DNA of 64,000 nucleotides from Cervus elaphus (GCF_910594005.1 NC_057843.1:34197001-34261000); one strand, 5' to 3'; counted from the first letter of the stretch, positions 12,141 through 25,640 are shown. Notes: a model not told the origin generated them from the sequence alone. Numbers and translations are program-made.

Positions 12141-13956
12141 GCTCACCCTTAAAATGTCTATCTTATAATCCCCTACCTGTCTGCACATAAAGTTTACTCC
12201 TTTACTAAATTTTAAAATAAGTCACCACTCATTTTAGAGATCTTTCCTACCCCATACAAATAGAATTTTGTGCTAATCATATTTTATTGTCTCTGTTGAT
12301 GTGTGATGGGGTGGTTGGATAGCTTATTGCTCTTTGACTTTGTTGGATTTCATAACTATTCTTATTTGTTAGTAAAGATTAAATGGACTGAAGTAATTTA
12401 ATTTATAGTGGCTAAAAGAATACATTTCTTGAACCAAGCTTAAAAATGACCTGTCCAACATGGTCAACTTCAACTAGAGAATTTTTGAATCTTTTATGTA
12501 AGATATTATCATTCTCATATACTATTTTACTCCATCTCTTCTTAATCAGGTTACCTTCATAACTGTCAGTCCATCTGTCTGAGTTATGGATCGTTTTTTG
12601 ACATGAGGATGAAAGGTGTACAGTATTACAGTTCAGATTACTATATGTTATTTTGCTAAAGTAAGTTTATGTGAGAACTTAAAATAGATGCAGTACAAAT
12701 GTATTTAGGTGAACAGTAGACTTAACCTTTCTTTTGTTTGTACGGGTATTGTATTTTTCCTCGAGAATAAACTAAATGGTAAGATGTAGTGAAACAAAGA
12801 GATTGGGAGGAAAAATCAGTTTTAATTTTAAAAGATGAGAGGTGGAGTATCATCAAAGTATCCTAGGAACCCTGAAGGCCAAGCACAAGTGTAAATGTTG
12901 TGAGACTGTCTGATGTTTGAATTTGGGTACAAATCAGTTAACTCCTCATTTTCATTTTTCAACTAATTATTTGGAATTTGGTTTCCTGAAAGTCTAATAC
13001 AGTCAGTATCCTTATGACAATTGGCTGGAGGCAATATTTGACTTCCTTGTAATATAATTTTGTTTTTACTAATTTTTATTCAATTCTTGATTACCTTACA
13101 AATAAAATTATAGCAAAACTATAGGCTTACAAAAGGGAGCAAAATAATTCTTATCAGGCTATTCTAGAACATCTGGCTTTTTCATTTTTTCTATCATTTC
13201 TTGATAAATATGTGTGGCTGTATGTATAATTATTACCCAGTATATATATAATTTTACTTTGCATTACGGTTTTTATGATTTACTATTACCACATGCAGTT
13301 CTTCATGTTTTTCTTTATTTTCTAATTATAACTGTAGACTATATAAAATTTAATTCATTTGGGAACCTTCCCGAGAGAAGGACACTTTTCTGTCTCCACC
13401 ATTCTCTTATATATGGTGGTACATAGAACTAGTTTATACAGATAGATTTTTTTTTTCACCCTCATAATGCATTTTAAAGGCCTGTCTGTGAGAAAAGACA
13501 GCCTAGAAACTAGAAATTAGTTGTCCTCATTCTCTGCCTGGGGCACTGTACACTCTTCTGATTAAAATTGAATTGAATTGACATATAGATTTTTTTTCTT
13601 TGATCAAACTTTCAGGATTTTATCAGTTTTATTAGCCACACACTTTTAAACTCCCATACACATTCAATGGTATAAACTCTAAACAAATGAAAGTTAGACA
13701 TGATATTCTATGGTAAACAGAGGAGGCAACCAATGTTAATATGGAGTAAAGTGAGGAAGTACCCACTCACAAGAGGTGCAGGTACAGTTATGATTGAAAT
13801 GTTCAGAAAAGGCTTTTATACCAGCCCCTGTACCACAAACAATATAAACTATCCACCAAACTGGTTAAATGAGATGGTGGAAATAGGAGGATTTTAGTAG
13901 CTTTCTACATGACAGAAAGAGAAAACAGATTAGACTCTGACTTTGGTAGGAATTAC
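12141..13956. other. Unassigned AT-rich sequence
   Basis: No gene and no repeat family I can name with confidence. Frames at 13214-13426 and 13700-13897 are short and lack motifs. The 13,440-13,460 T-run is low complexity. Confidence 0.5.
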
Positions 13957-13964
13957 CCAATTCA

Positions 13965-14179
13965 AGGGCTTCCCAGGTAGTGGTAAAGTGCTCACCTGCC
14001 AGTCCAGGAGATGTAAGAGATGCGGGTGGGGGAGATCACCTGGAGCAGGGCATGGCAACCCACTTCAGTATTCTTGCCTGGAGAATCTCATGGACAGAGG
14101 AGCCTCGAGGGCTACAGTCCATAGGATTGCAAAGAGTTGGACACGACTACAGTGACTTAGCATGCACACATACATGCAT
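13965..14179 (+). mobile_element. Bov-tA SINE with 8-bp target-site duplication
   Basis: tRNA-derived head (GGGCTTCCCAGGTAGTGG) and BovA body ending in GACACGACTACAGTGACTTAGC. The 8-mer CCAATTCA occurs at 13957-13964 and 14180-14187 directly outside the element. It shares the GTAAGAGA insertion in the head with neighbouring copies. Confidence 0.93.
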
Positions 14180-14187
14180 CCAATTCA

Positions 14188-15427
14188 TGAATGCGGTATT
14201 GAAGCAGCAGCAACAAATGATAAAACAGTTCTGACCTCTTTTACTGATGAAAATTTAGGTGAATAAAGATATCCTCAAACCAGACCTTGATTAGACAATT
14301 TATAAATAAGTGTTTGATTAGGTATGAGGCAAAGCAATTCACTGGATGTCACTAATGGGAAGGAACTCGGCGTGGTGGGCCCATTTCTTATGATGACGCA
14401 AAGGCCACCAGAACCTCAGAGTGTAGGGATTTCATGGATCCTGAAAGGCAGAACCAAATTAGTCCTTGGAGAAATTTCCCAGTGAGGGACTGAAGAGGGC
14501 CTTAATTTTTAAACCTTGTGTGTCAGTTGAAAAATGAAATTTGAAGTAGCTAATTATATCTCATTTCTCCTTAAGAATATAATGGAGCAGTATCTTCTAA
14601 AAATAGAACATACAGAAGTTAATGGGACTTAGAAAGTTTGACTTGGACATTTATCACTTGAGAGTTCCTCAGATGGCAGATCAAGTTTCCCCTATGTTAA
14701 ATTTTGATCCTCTTTGTAACTTGAAGAACAATTTAATCACAGTGCATGTGATTATAAGTACTTGTGTTTTGTTCTTAATATCCATCTTGCTGTTTAGTAT
14801 TTTAGACACTTGCTCCAAACAGATAGATTTCCAGGTCATTCTAACTATTCAGAGTTCTGTGCATTCAGATTGCTTGCATTCTATCAAAAGCTTTCAGTTA
14901 TGGGTCTCAATAGTCTTCAACCTAATCAAGTCTGTTAAATTCAGTCACACTGAAGTATTAACATGTATTGTGTAGCATCCTCACCTAGAGGTAAATTTTA
15001 TTCCAGAAAGAACAGTCCCTTCCTAATACAAACCTGGAATCCGAATTTCTATTACCTACCAAAGCAGGCCAAGAGGAATGTAGAGGGGAGAAGCCTTTTC
15101 ATTATTTTCAGAGCCCAACACACAAGGGACTTCTTGCTTTGGGTTGCTTATTCCAGACATAAACTTGGCAGAGAGAAAGAGAGCTCTCAATTATGGGAGT
15201 TGGTTCATGCAGTGTGGATGGCCATAGCTTCCTTTGTGGCCTGAAACTGGTAAAAGCCTAATCCCTATCACATTAGCCTTTATCTACAAGGCTTTGTTTC
15301 TGCTGTCTTTTGCCTTCAATATGGATCTACATTCTCTTTTCATTTAAATTTTTAATGGAAACTAGCATGAGAAGATTAACTCCTAAGAAGAGCAAGAGTG
15401 AATATATTTTCCCCTTTGACTGTAAGT
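14188..15427. other. Unassigned intergenic sequence
   Basis: No gene found. The 117-codon plus frame at 14622-14975 has a hydrophobic stretch but no recognisable domain, no Kozak-like context and no neighbouring exon signals that I can support, so it is treated as chance. Confidence 0.45.
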
Positions 15428-16522
15428 ACATCTGTTGGATCATAGAAAAAGCAAGAGAATTACAGAAAAGCATCTATTTCTGCTTTATTGACTGTGCTAA
15501 AGCCTTTGACTGTATGGACCACAGCAAACTGTGGAAAATTCTTAAGGATGTGGGAATACCAGACCACCTTACCTGCTTCCTGAGAAATCTGTATGCAGGT
15601 CAAAAAGCAAGAGTTAGAACCAGACATGGAACAAATAGACTGGTTCCAAATTGGGAAAGGAGTAAGTCAAGGCTGTATATTGTCACCTGGCTTATTTAAC
15701 TACTATGCAGAATGCAAAATGACAGTCTGGATGAAGCACAAGGAGGAATAAGATTGTAAGGAGAAATATCAATAACCTCCTATATGCAGATGATACCACC
15801 CTAATGGCAGAAAGTGAAGAGGAACTAAAGGGCCTTTTGATGGAGGTGAAAGAGGGGAGTGAAAAAATTGGCTTAAAACTCAACATTCATAAAACTAAGA
15901 TCATGGTATCCAATCCCATCACTTCATGGCAAATAGATGGGGAAACAATGGAAACAGTGAGAGATTTTATTTTTCTGGGCTCCAATATCACTGCAGATGG
16001 TGACTGCAGTCATGAAATTGAAAGACGCTTGCTCCTTGGAAGAAAAGCTATGATAAATCTGGACAAAATGTTATAAATCAGAGATATCACTTTGCCGAAA
16101 AAGGTCTGTATAGTCAAAGCTATTGTTTTTCCAGTAGTCGTGAACGGATGAGAGAGTAGAACCGTAAAGAAGGCTAAGCACTGAAGAATTGAACTGTGGT
16201 GCTGGAGAAGACGCTTGAGAGTCCCTTGGACAGCAAGGAGATCCAACCAGTCATTTCTGAATGTCCATTGGAAGGACTGATGCTGGAGCTCCAATACTTT
16301 GGTCACCTGATGCGAAGAGCAAGCTCATTGGAAAAGACCCTGATGCTTGGAAAGATTGAGGGCAGGAGGAGAAGGTGACAACAGGATGAGGTGTTAGGAT
16401 GGCATCATCAACTAAATGAACATGTGTTTGAGCAAACTCCAGGATATAGTGAAGGACAAGGAAGTGTGGTGTGCTGCAGCCCATGGGGTCACAAAGAAGC
16501 AGACATGACTGAGTGACTGAAC
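15428..16522 (+). mobile_element. BovB LINE copy 5, 5' truncated
   Basis: Plus-strand BovB of about 1.1 kb from within the reverse transcriptase (ACATCTGTTGGATCATAG at 15428) to the complete 3' end (GACTGAGTGACTGAAC). Similarity to copies 2 and 6 is high but the frame is broken several times. A Bov-tA of the same orientation begins about 30 bp after its end. Confidence 0.94.
15430..16378 (+). pseudogene. BovB reverse-transcriptase remnant (copy 5)
   Basis: Motif A is visible as CFIDCAKAFDCMDH in the frame ending at 15699, but a frameshift near 15640 derails it before the GCILSP block. A short gap-ridden stretch follows in which the YADD codons (near 15785-15796) are present. 15804-16076 then continues with the LKLNIHKTKIM and FLGSNITADGDCSHEI blocks, and 16196-16378 with the C-terminal GKIEGRRRR. 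Several indels make it non-functional. Confidence 0.88.
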
Positions 16523-16553
16523 AGCATTCTTTAACTTATTTGTAAATAATACC

Positions 16554-16778
16554 AGGCTTCCCAGGTGGTGCTAGTGGTAGAGAACCTGCCTGCTGATGCA
16601 GGAAACATAAGAGACATGGGTTCCATCCCTGGGTCAGGAAGATCCCCAAGAGGAGGGCATGGCAATCTACTCCTGTATCCTTGCCTGGAGGACCCCATGG
16701 ACAGAGGCAGCTTGGCAGGCTACAGATCATAGGGTCGCAAAGAGTCAGACACAACTGAAGTGACTTAACACACACATA
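16554..16778 (+). mobile_element. Bov-tA SINE
   Basis: Full-length composite SINE: tRNA-like head GGCTTCCCAGGTGGTGCTAG, ACATAAGAGAC insertion, BovA body, and 3' end GACACAACTGAAGTGACTTAAC with a CA-rich tail. It lies just downstream of BovB copy 5. Confidence 0.93.
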
Positions 16779-19700
16779 GGCATATAGATAATACTCTCGT
16801 ATGGACTTATGGCATTATCTTTCCAATAAACATGTTTGTTTACTTCCAGATATCTGACCCACATATCTCTCAGTGTGTTTCAGGAAAGATTGGAGGATGG
16901 ACATTAGCAACATTTTCAGGAAAAACTCTAATCTGCCAGAAATAAGACTAAGATCTTTGATTTTATTTTGTCTGCTTTTCGTATATATTTTTAACCATTT
17001 ATTACTATAAGCTTAGGGATTAAATGTAATATGTGTGAATAATTTTTATATTTTTAAGAAAAAGCAAGATGTTAATATATGAGGCTAGATTACATATAGG
17101 AAACATGTTTTATGGTACAATTTTATGCTTCTCAAAAAACACTTTGAGTAATAATATCTCTTTTTTCTTTCAATTATTTTAATATTGTCAGGTAAATCAT
17201 GATATATATATAGGAAAGTGATCAATAGAAGAAAAAGAAAGATTAAGATAACAATATGACCTCTGAACATTTAATTTATCATACTATGTAAGATACTTGA
17301 GCACTTACATATTTTTATCTGTAAATGTCGTCACTGTGTTTTATGGTTGTTTGACATCCTTGTTGGATTTTATGTAGAGTTATATATCTTGGCCATTTAC
17401 TGATACTGTTTAATAGGAAATAAATCAGACATATACCATCTTGTTATTTTAGTGGGCTAGAAGGTCAGTTCATCTGCTAGGATTTATGAGATCACTAATT
17501 AAAGGTCAGCAGTAGATGTCTTGGCCAGTAACACATTTATGTCCCAAAAGGAAAATTTTATTTGAAAAAAAAAAATCATTTCCTGAATTATTATCACTGA
17601 AGGAATGCGTTAAAATCTTTCATATTTCTCATTAAAGTAATGATCACTAGTGATTATTACTGAGTTTTACTTCTTCACCATAGAAAACAAGTGGTCTGCC
17701 TTGTAGTATATAAAGAACAGCACAGAAACCCAAGATTTAGGCTTAGAATGGACATTTGGGTTCTCTTGAACAATATAATTAAATTGTCTCTGTGACTTCA
17801 AAATCATTCCTGTGTAATCTCCAGGGGTGGAAGAACAATAGAAGCTAACCCATCACCTAATACTTAAAAATTTAAGAAAGAATCCCTTATGAATACAAGA
17901 TACAGCAATTTTTATTGTCACTGTAAATATTTCCCAAAAAGAGATTGAGATATGATAAATATTAACTGTTTTTGATTAGACAGCTAAATTGCTTGTTTAT
18001 CACTGAAAAGCCTCAGGTGCTCTCCAAAAGCTAAAAGAGTGGCAGTTACTAAAAAGTGACTGTCTTGATCACTTTATGAGAGAATGACCCTTATATCTTT
18101 ACAGAGGAATAGTTTATCTCTTTAAATTTTTTTTTTTTTTTTTTTGCTAAGAAGCCTTTTAAAAATAACCTTTTACTCCTTCATCCACATACCCAGGAAA
18201 ATAGCAATAATCACCTTGCCCAATCATATTTGATTTCTATGTTTATTCTGTCAGGAAGAGGCTTGCATACTAATTGAAGTGATATGTTTTATATTTTCAA
18301 TAGCTAATCATGTAATTATGCCTTTCCTACACACTGTTGGGTCTATTTGAATAAAAGAGATCATGAGTTCATATCAATTTTTCTTGTTAAAGCTCTAGTG
18401 AGGTGCCTGAGAGAAAACATACATTACTATAGAACTAGACTAAGAGTTTCCAGAATTTATCATTATCTCCTGGACAGAAATTTCAAGGAGGTCACATTTA
18501 TGATCTGCATTCTTGATTATACACCATATGTCTGGTAGAGAAGAAGGGATAAGAAGAATGAGAGTGGCAATTTTATGTATGCCCTCCAAATCAAATTTGA
18601 TTGCTGACTATTAGGAGAACTCTTAAAGTTGTTTAGAAATGGTCTCACTTTAGCTTTATGTCAAATGTCTTTGGGCATTTGAGCTACATGTCTGAAATAA
18701 TGAAATGGATCTTGTATTGAATAAATTACCTAAGGTGTAGAGTACAGCAAATTTAAAAGTATTAATATATTAAAGGGTTGATAAACATTTAGGAACATTT
18801 TTAATACATGAGAATACATATAATTTCTTATTTTCTTTTTTATGAGAATTCAGCTCATTGATTTTTTTTAAAAAAAGCAAAGCAAGAGGTTTGTTGTTAC
18901 TGTTGCGTATTTTATACAGTTTTCTAACTTTTGACACATAAATTTTCAGAAATAGCTTTCCTTTCACTTAAATATCACAGCTTTACACCAAATTTTTCTT
19001 TTGTTTTTGTTAGGCAAATAATATGTATTAAAAATTTCCATCATCTTAATTATTCATTATATGAGTAACAAATGATCTTGCCACTTGGTAGCTGAATATT
19101 TGGCCTGGGTTCATCAGCTCTGTGCTTCCAGGCAACAGCTGTATTGGAACTCTTTTACCAGATTCTTTTCTATACTAAAAGCTTTGCAATGCATGTTACC
19201 AATTTGTCAAGGCCTGTGGAATGACCATCGTATCTACTCTATGGTGAGGGTTTTTGGAAAATGTCCACATCTATCACAGTCATAAATACTTTTCAGGATG
19301 ACTAATGTGATTTTTTTTTAATTAAATGAGGCCAAGTCCAACCTTAGAAAAAACCAAGGAAAAACTATCTCCAAAGCACACATACTTCTTTTGAACAGCA
19401 TATACCGTCACCTATGTTCATAGATTTTATTATCCAAGAGCCTTGTTTGGTTCGGTGTGTTGCTCCACTTTATTAATTTTGGCAGAAATGTTGCTATCTG
19501 TAGTGACTCCCAGAGGTCCTGATACTTTCATCCTCCATCTTTCATTAGAAAATTAAAATGGAAAAAATTAAAACCAAGCAGTGATTAAACTTTATTTTTT
19601 GGCTCTGGGGCATTTTTGTCAATTAAGTAAAATAAATTAAAAAAAATAGAGCATTTAATTTGTTCAGATTGAAAAAAATACTTGTTTGCCACTATTTAAT

Positions 19701-20069
19701 TTTATTGCTTAATGACGTGGTCATTTAAGGATAATTAGCTGTGCCTGAAGAGACAGTGCCACAGATGAGGCAGCTCAAATAGGTGAGCAAGACAATGGAG
19801 AAGAATGGACGACAGTTGTTTTTATTTTCCCTAGAAAAAAGAAAGTAATTTTGTATTTTCATAACTAACGGTGGTAAACATTAAAAAGTAAAGAACCAAT
19901 TCCTATTTAAGAAGGGCATTTTTTTGAGACTGAATATTTTTAAATGGAAATGAAGTACCTTGACAGATAACTATTATTATTTCAAATATCAAAGCAACCA
20001 AAGCCACCTTCTTAATTTAAATACTTATATCCCTATACAGGAATTTAAACACAGTTTAACTTAGCACAC
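16779..20069. other. Unassigned AT-rich block, 3.3 kb
   Basis: No gene, no ruminant SINE and no BovB. The only marked local structure is a 19-bp T-run at 18127-18145. Frames are all under about 66 codons and lack motifs. This is the longest stretch in the window without a repeat I can name. Confidence 0.5.
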
Positions 20070-21060
20070 ATTTAGTGGCACCTAATTGTGCTTTTTGCTG
20101 AGAGAACTAAAAGAATAAGCCATCTTATGCTTTTAAAAAGTTTATAGTTTTATCTTTCAAGATCTAATCTGGAAAAGAGGTATTATCCTAAGAATTACCA
20201 ACAGAAAGACTTTTAATATAAGAACATGGCATAAAAATGAAAGAACTGAAGAAGCCAAGCAGGGGTTAATGAGGCAATCTGGGTTAGTGAAAACAGAAAA
20301 CTACTCTATCTCTAGGGGACCAAGGTGAAGATGTTTCTAGCAAGAGGTAGGACCATGGAGGCAGCAGTATTTCATGAGGGATGGTCTACAGGGAAGATGC
20401 AGGAATTACTAGAGACACCTAGAAATACAGAAATTTTGGGGGTTCAGTCTGTTCCTTCTTTCTCATTTTTTATCAGTGCCTCTCAGGAAGCCAGCTAGTA
20501 AGGAAATCTAGGAAATGGATATCCATACAGAGCAGAGAGAGTAAGTACAAAATAGATCTAAGGCTGAACAGGAAAACCTGGGAAATAGTTGAGTAGAGTA
20601 AGAGAGTATGTAAAAGAGGCAATTTCAGTAAATGGTAAATGCGAAGGAGGATGATACGTAGACTCTTTGCGAGTACCTAAGAGGGCCACCAAATGATGCC
20701 TTGTCAATGATGGTAGGTTTCACTGAAGTGGATAAAACTTGTTGAGTTCTGAAAAATAGGAGACAAAAGAAGGCCAGCAAAGGGTGGTAAGAGCAGGGGA
20801 CTCTGATGATGGATGAAAGTTTTTCCAGATAGAAGGATTTACAAGTAAAATGACTTGAAAAAATATATAACAATATTTTTGGAGGTCAGAAAAGATTTAA
20901 AATGTGTTAGGAGAAGAAGAATCAAGAGATAGTTTATAAAGTGTGGGGTTTACCTGGAAAGCAATAGTGAGGCGTCAAGAATTTAAGAAATATAAGATGA
21001 TAAGGTTTAAATATTGGCACATTTGGCAGTTAGAATGTGAGGGATAGGTATGGAGGAAAA
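20070..21060 (-). mobile_element. Probable L2 LINE remnant, highly diverged
   Basis: On the minus strand the left part resembles the L2 3' end (plus-orientation landmarks: CACATTTAGTGGCACCTA, GCTGAGAGAACTAAAAGAATAAG, AAAAAGTTTATAGTTTTATC). The remainder has the purine-rich GAGG/AAGG-type text typical of antisense L2. Divergence is high and the limits are guesses. Confidence 0.4.
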
Positions 21061-22253
21061 TTCATTCTGATTTATTGTTTTTATGAAATGTACATGAATT
21101 CAATTTCATTTATTTTATTATGCAAGATAAATAATTTCTATTAATTAGAGACTATTTGATGGGACTGGCAAGTAGAAGAAGCAATACATGGGGAAGAACC
21201 ATGTTAATGCCTAGTTTTCTTTCTTGCCTACCTATTGGCCATAAATGCTAGAAGCCACTGGGCCCCTGCTTATTTTAGAAAGTTCCAAACTGCTTATATA
21301 TGGAGTTCCAAACCAGAAACTTAGAAATTGTCTTCACAAACAAAACTGTAAGTTTGAGAATACATTTACATGTATGGTATATGTGTGTGTGAGAGTGAGA
21401 AGACAAGAGCTGGAGACCACTTACACATACCAGTACAAATTCTGAAGTGTGAGCTTGCTGAGCATCCTTATGCATTATTAAAACATCACATAAATTAAAA
21501 TGCATTAGGCTTTCATCAATTAATACTGATGCTTTTCATATGCAATAATGTAGCATATTAGGCTATAGATATAACAACAAAATATCTAGATTTTAATAGC
21601 TTATTCCCCCTTCTCCAAACAAGTTTTAAATTTTCTCAGAGTATGGAGCACTCCTAGACAAGAATGACAAAAATCAAATGGACTTGGTTTAGGGAGGCAC
21701 AATTGGGGTTATAGTTGCCATAGCAACCTGAACAATGTGTCTATGTCTAAAATACATTTTTATAAACAGTTTTTGATCCATATACAGATCATTCAGGATG
21801 GCTATTCACCAAGATTATAGAAATTTGCTTTGCAGAATTATATCAGTCACCATTACAAGAGAAATGACACAATTATCTTTACTAATAATGGAAAGATACT
21901 TTTTTAAATTAAATTCATAACTCGGTAAATTTCAAAACTGGATGTAATGCATTTCTGTGAAACATAAAGGATTCATTATTTTTTTTTTCTTAATCATCAT
22001 CTTAGTATTTTCTCTGTCTGCCTTTCCATGGACAAGGTGTAGGGCGAGGGATGGCCTGGAATCTAATACTTTTACAATTTGTTTTGTATTGATTTCTTTC
22101 CCAAACATTTTTAGCTGAGTATTATTTTTTCTTTTAAAACACCAATATGATTGTTTGTATTATAGAGCTATACAGTTTTATTTTATACAAATATACAACA
22201 AAAATAAAATGCAAGAAATTATATATAAAGAACTAATAAAACTCTTTTTATCT
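21061..22253. other. Unassigned AT-rich sequence
   Basis: No gene or recognisable repeat. Frames at 21245-21505 on both strands overlap each other and carry no motif. Confidence 0.5.
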
Positions 22254-22265
22254 TATCATCCATGT

Positions 22266-22472
22266 GGTGATTTAGTCGCTAAGTCATGTCCGACTCTTGC
22301 GACCCCACCGACTGTAGCCTGCCAGGCTCCTTTGTCCATGGAATTCTACAGACAAGAATACAGGAGTGGGTTGCCATTTCCTTCTCCAGGGGATCTTGTT
22401 GACCCAGGAATTGAACCCAGGTCTCCTGCATTGCAGGCAGAGTCTTTACCAACTGAGCTATAAGGGAAGCTC
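22266..22472 (-). mobile_element. Bov-tA SINE with 12-bp target-site duplication
   Basis: Minus-strand SINE: the left end is the BovA/BovB-type tail (GATTTAGTCGCTAAGTCATG) and the right end is the tRNA-derived head (B box seen as GAATTGAACCC, A-box end GCTATAAGGGAAGC). It is flanked by TATCATCCATGT (22254-22265) and TATCATCTATGT (22473-22484), 11 of 12 bases alike. Confidence 0.93.
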
Positions 22473-22559
22473 TATCATCTATGTAGCACTCTCAAATATA
22501 TAGCAAATCTAATGGTGATTTCTTCATTTGTATGAGTGTGTGTTGTGTGCATATATAGA

Positions 22560-22890
22560 AAAAAATGAATAAACATGTGCATCTTGCTTTTCTCTTTTAT
22601 ACAATTTATGTTATAATGTCTGTTAGTCTACTTTTTTGTCACAACATATACGATCATTTCCTTAATGTTACTCTAATTCTTTAAAAATTTTATTCTTAAT
22701 GGTTTCCTAAGGATTCAACCATCTGTATGGATGATAACTTGTTCAGCTATGTCTCTATCATTGGTCACATGTATTATTTCAACATTCTAGAACCATAATA
22801 TATAGCACCAACACATTTCAGCATAATCTTTGAGCATATATTTTAACTTCTATAAGCAGAATTACAGGGTTACTCAGTTTACTATTGTGT
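22560..22890 (-). mobile_element. Old L1 (L1M-type) 3' fragment
   Basis: In plus orientation it follows the antisense 3' part of mammalian L1M elements: CATCTTGCTTTTCTC, AATGGTTTCCTAAGGATT, GTATGGATGATAACTTGTTC, then the CTATCATTGG...TTTCAACATT block and TTTGAGCATATAT. Diverged; the boundaries are approximate. Confidence 0.55.
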
Positions 22891-23659
22891 TAAGACACAA
22901 TCATTATTTTCCAGCTGTCATGCTTGTTAATAATAACTCTTGGTTCAACCCACCTAGGTCCTATGACTTTTCTTATTGATTCTCAGGATATAACTGAGAA
23001 ATGCTTCCAAACAATTGGTTCAGGTCACAGCCAGAGCCATGTAACTTTTATTGTTTCCAATAATTTCTTCTGTCTTTCTGTTACAATATATGGATTTCCT
23101 CAACTTCTTTCCAAGTTAGTCTAAGCCATCTCAAATCGTGCATTTCCAAGAGCAATATAAAAAAGAGAATATGATGAGAAAGGATGTCTAGAGACAATCT
23201 TATATATTCATCTTCAGGTCATTTATATTATCTTCTAAACAGTATACAAATAGGAAAAAAAAATTCCCATTTCCTCCGTAACAAGAGACTATATAAAAGG
23301 CATAATCTTAGAAACATACAGTTGGAAGAACATAAAGGCAGAACTCTAAAGATTGAGGGCACCCATCTTACTGGAACTAATCTCCAAGGAATAAGATATC
23401 CTGATTCTTAAGAAAGTCTCTTTTAACTATACAACAAACTCTTCTTCCCTGAAGTTCACCCTTTGAGATAAGAGCTTGAATATTTTTCAAATTAAGCGCA
23501 TAGTCTTCTCTTTTCATCTTCAGTATTAATGAGAAAATTTGGGAACATGTTTCATAAAAACAATTTTTTTGTTTTTGTAGGTCGTTATGTGATTTTTTTA
23601 AAATGTGGGTTAAATACTATAGAGTATCTGAAATCTGTTCAAGCTAATTTTAAAAGTTT
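22891..23659. other. Unassigned sequence
   Basis: No gene or repeat that I can support. Three short plus frames (66-83 codons) have no motifs, and the last runs into the BovA monomer. Confidence 0.5.
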
Positions 23660-23667
23660 AGCAAGAC

Positions 23668-23800
23668 TATTGGAGAAGGAAATGGTAACCCACTCCAGTA
23701 TTCTTGTCTGGAGAATCTCAGGGACAGAGGAGCCTGGAGGGCTACCGTTTATGGGGTCGCACAGAGGCAGACACGACTGAAGGGACTTCGCAGCAGCAGC
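23668..23800 (+). mobile_element. BovA monomer SINE
   Basis: A single BovA unit without a tRNA head: TTGGAGAAGGAAATGGTAACCC at the start, CTTGTCTGGAGAATC in the middle, and GACACGACTGAAGGGACTTCGCAGCAG at the end. The 8-mer AGCAAGAC flanks it (23660-23667 and 23801-23808), though the right copy merges with the AGC-rich tail. Confidence 0.88.
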
Positions 23801-23808
23801 AGCAAGAC

Positions 23809-25640
23809 CATGTTAATTTTAGCCCAGTTTGCTTTTAGAGACATGTGGAAATATTTTTCCACATGAATTTAAACTCTTAATTTTTTACCTTTTAAGTTCT
23901 TATGTCTTGAATCTAGAAATTTGGACCTAAATTATAAGATTATCCTTTCTCACATTTTATTCCCTACCTACTTACTTAGAAATGAGGAAAATATTGCCAA
24001 TTTAAGAGTATAATATTTGTTAGTAGCTATCTCTTTAGTGTTGTCGATTGTGTTCTAAAACTCTATATTAGAAAGAAAAAGTATGGTCTCTCCTAAAACT
24101 GAGGTTTTCTTTGAATCCTAAGGAAGTTTAGAAGGCCAATCATAGTTAAAAACCAAATTTTCAGAAATATTTTTAACTTGATGAGAACCAAAAGAAAAAA
24201 ACAATTTTTCTCTGGGATAATATACCTATTTTTATTATGATTTCTTAAGGGAACAAGTCTGAATAAAACCTTGCCACTCATCATAGAATTCAGAATGTGA
24301 CCCTTGACTTAACAAGGGATATATCTCTTATTTCTTGTACCATATCTATAAACATTTTGAAATATTTGGACATTTCAAATAATAAGAAAAGCTACAAATT
24401 TGTCTTGATACTGTGATTGGTATCAAATTTCAGAAATTCCAGATATTTTGAAGTGAGGCTGAGTATCTTCTAAGCACTGGATTCTAATTGCTCAGACTGT
24501 ATCTTAAGTAATAAATCATAGCCACTTTTGCAAGAGAAAAAATATATTATGATGCCAAAGTACACTAAGACAACTGAAAAATCCTGTGATGATATAAAAT
24601 GACCTGAGAAAGAATGGGGCTAGGGAATAAATTTACTAAAGACCAACTGTATAATCTATGAGGCTCAGCTGTTCTAGCCTTGAATGAAGCCACTTTGCTG
24701 GTCCAGGTCTTCTAAGAAGCCAAGACAGAATTAAACATGCAAAGATTTAATTAGAGGAATTTCCTATGTGAAAGAGAATAGGGAGGAAGTCAGAAAAGCT
24801 AAGAAAATTCATCAGGTTGTGACACAAGTCTGACCTCTGGTGAAGAAGGGCCTTAGAAATATATTGGACTGCCATCTAATCTAAGTAGTCTTTGAACTTA
24901 AGTCTGTCAATAAAGGAGTCCTGAATCTTCTAGGAGTGTTTCATTTTTAGAGTCTTTGTTAACTTAATCATTGACCAGGAACAGCCTATGAGTGGTCTGT
25001 TCTCATAACAAATTGAGCAATGTATTTTATAGTACGAGCTGGTGCTGTTGGTCAAGTGGGATGGTTGCACTAGATTTCTGCAAGGTACAGTCTCTGTCTT
25101 CCATAGATGTAGTACGTGTATAGGGTGTATGTGTCTTTGCCTGTGTGAGTACGTATTCAAATACCAGAATAAGACAACAACAGTTATCAAAAGGAACTTC
25201 AAAAAATGGGCTGTACTACCTATTCTAAAATATATAGAATGTCTTAAAATATTATAAATGCATTATTTGTCAATAAAGGATGAAATGTATGCTCTTAATT
25301 AATGGAGACCTGTCCATCAAGTAGTTTCTTAGAGATTTAACTTTCTTCTATAGTTTACCCCCTGGTTTTCAAGGTCTTTGCACGTGTTTGTGCCAAGTTT
25401 GCTGAAGAAAAAAAAAAATGAAAGATAGCACATAAGAGAATATAGTGGGCTATGCCTGAAAGTGAAACACTGTACTTCCTCACGTGTTCCATTTTCTAGA
25501 AATCTGAAACAGAACTGCACTAAATGCAGAAGTTGGGGTATGAAGTCAAGTGCAGGCCCAGAGGAATAAAGAAACATATTTGGTTTGCAGCTAACAGTCG
25601 TTGTCACACTTTATAAATGTCTAGTTTTGTGATCTAGATT
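23809..25640. other. Unassigned sequence
   Basis: No gene or named repeat. The minus frames at 24093-24284, 24930-25202 and 25329-25607 have no motif and are likely chance. Confidence 0.5.

Noticed and set aside
14622..14975. 117-codon plus frame with a hydrophobic middle
   Set aside because: No domain, no start context or splice signals that I could support, AT-rich composition like the flanks. Frames of this length are expected by chance in 64 kb.
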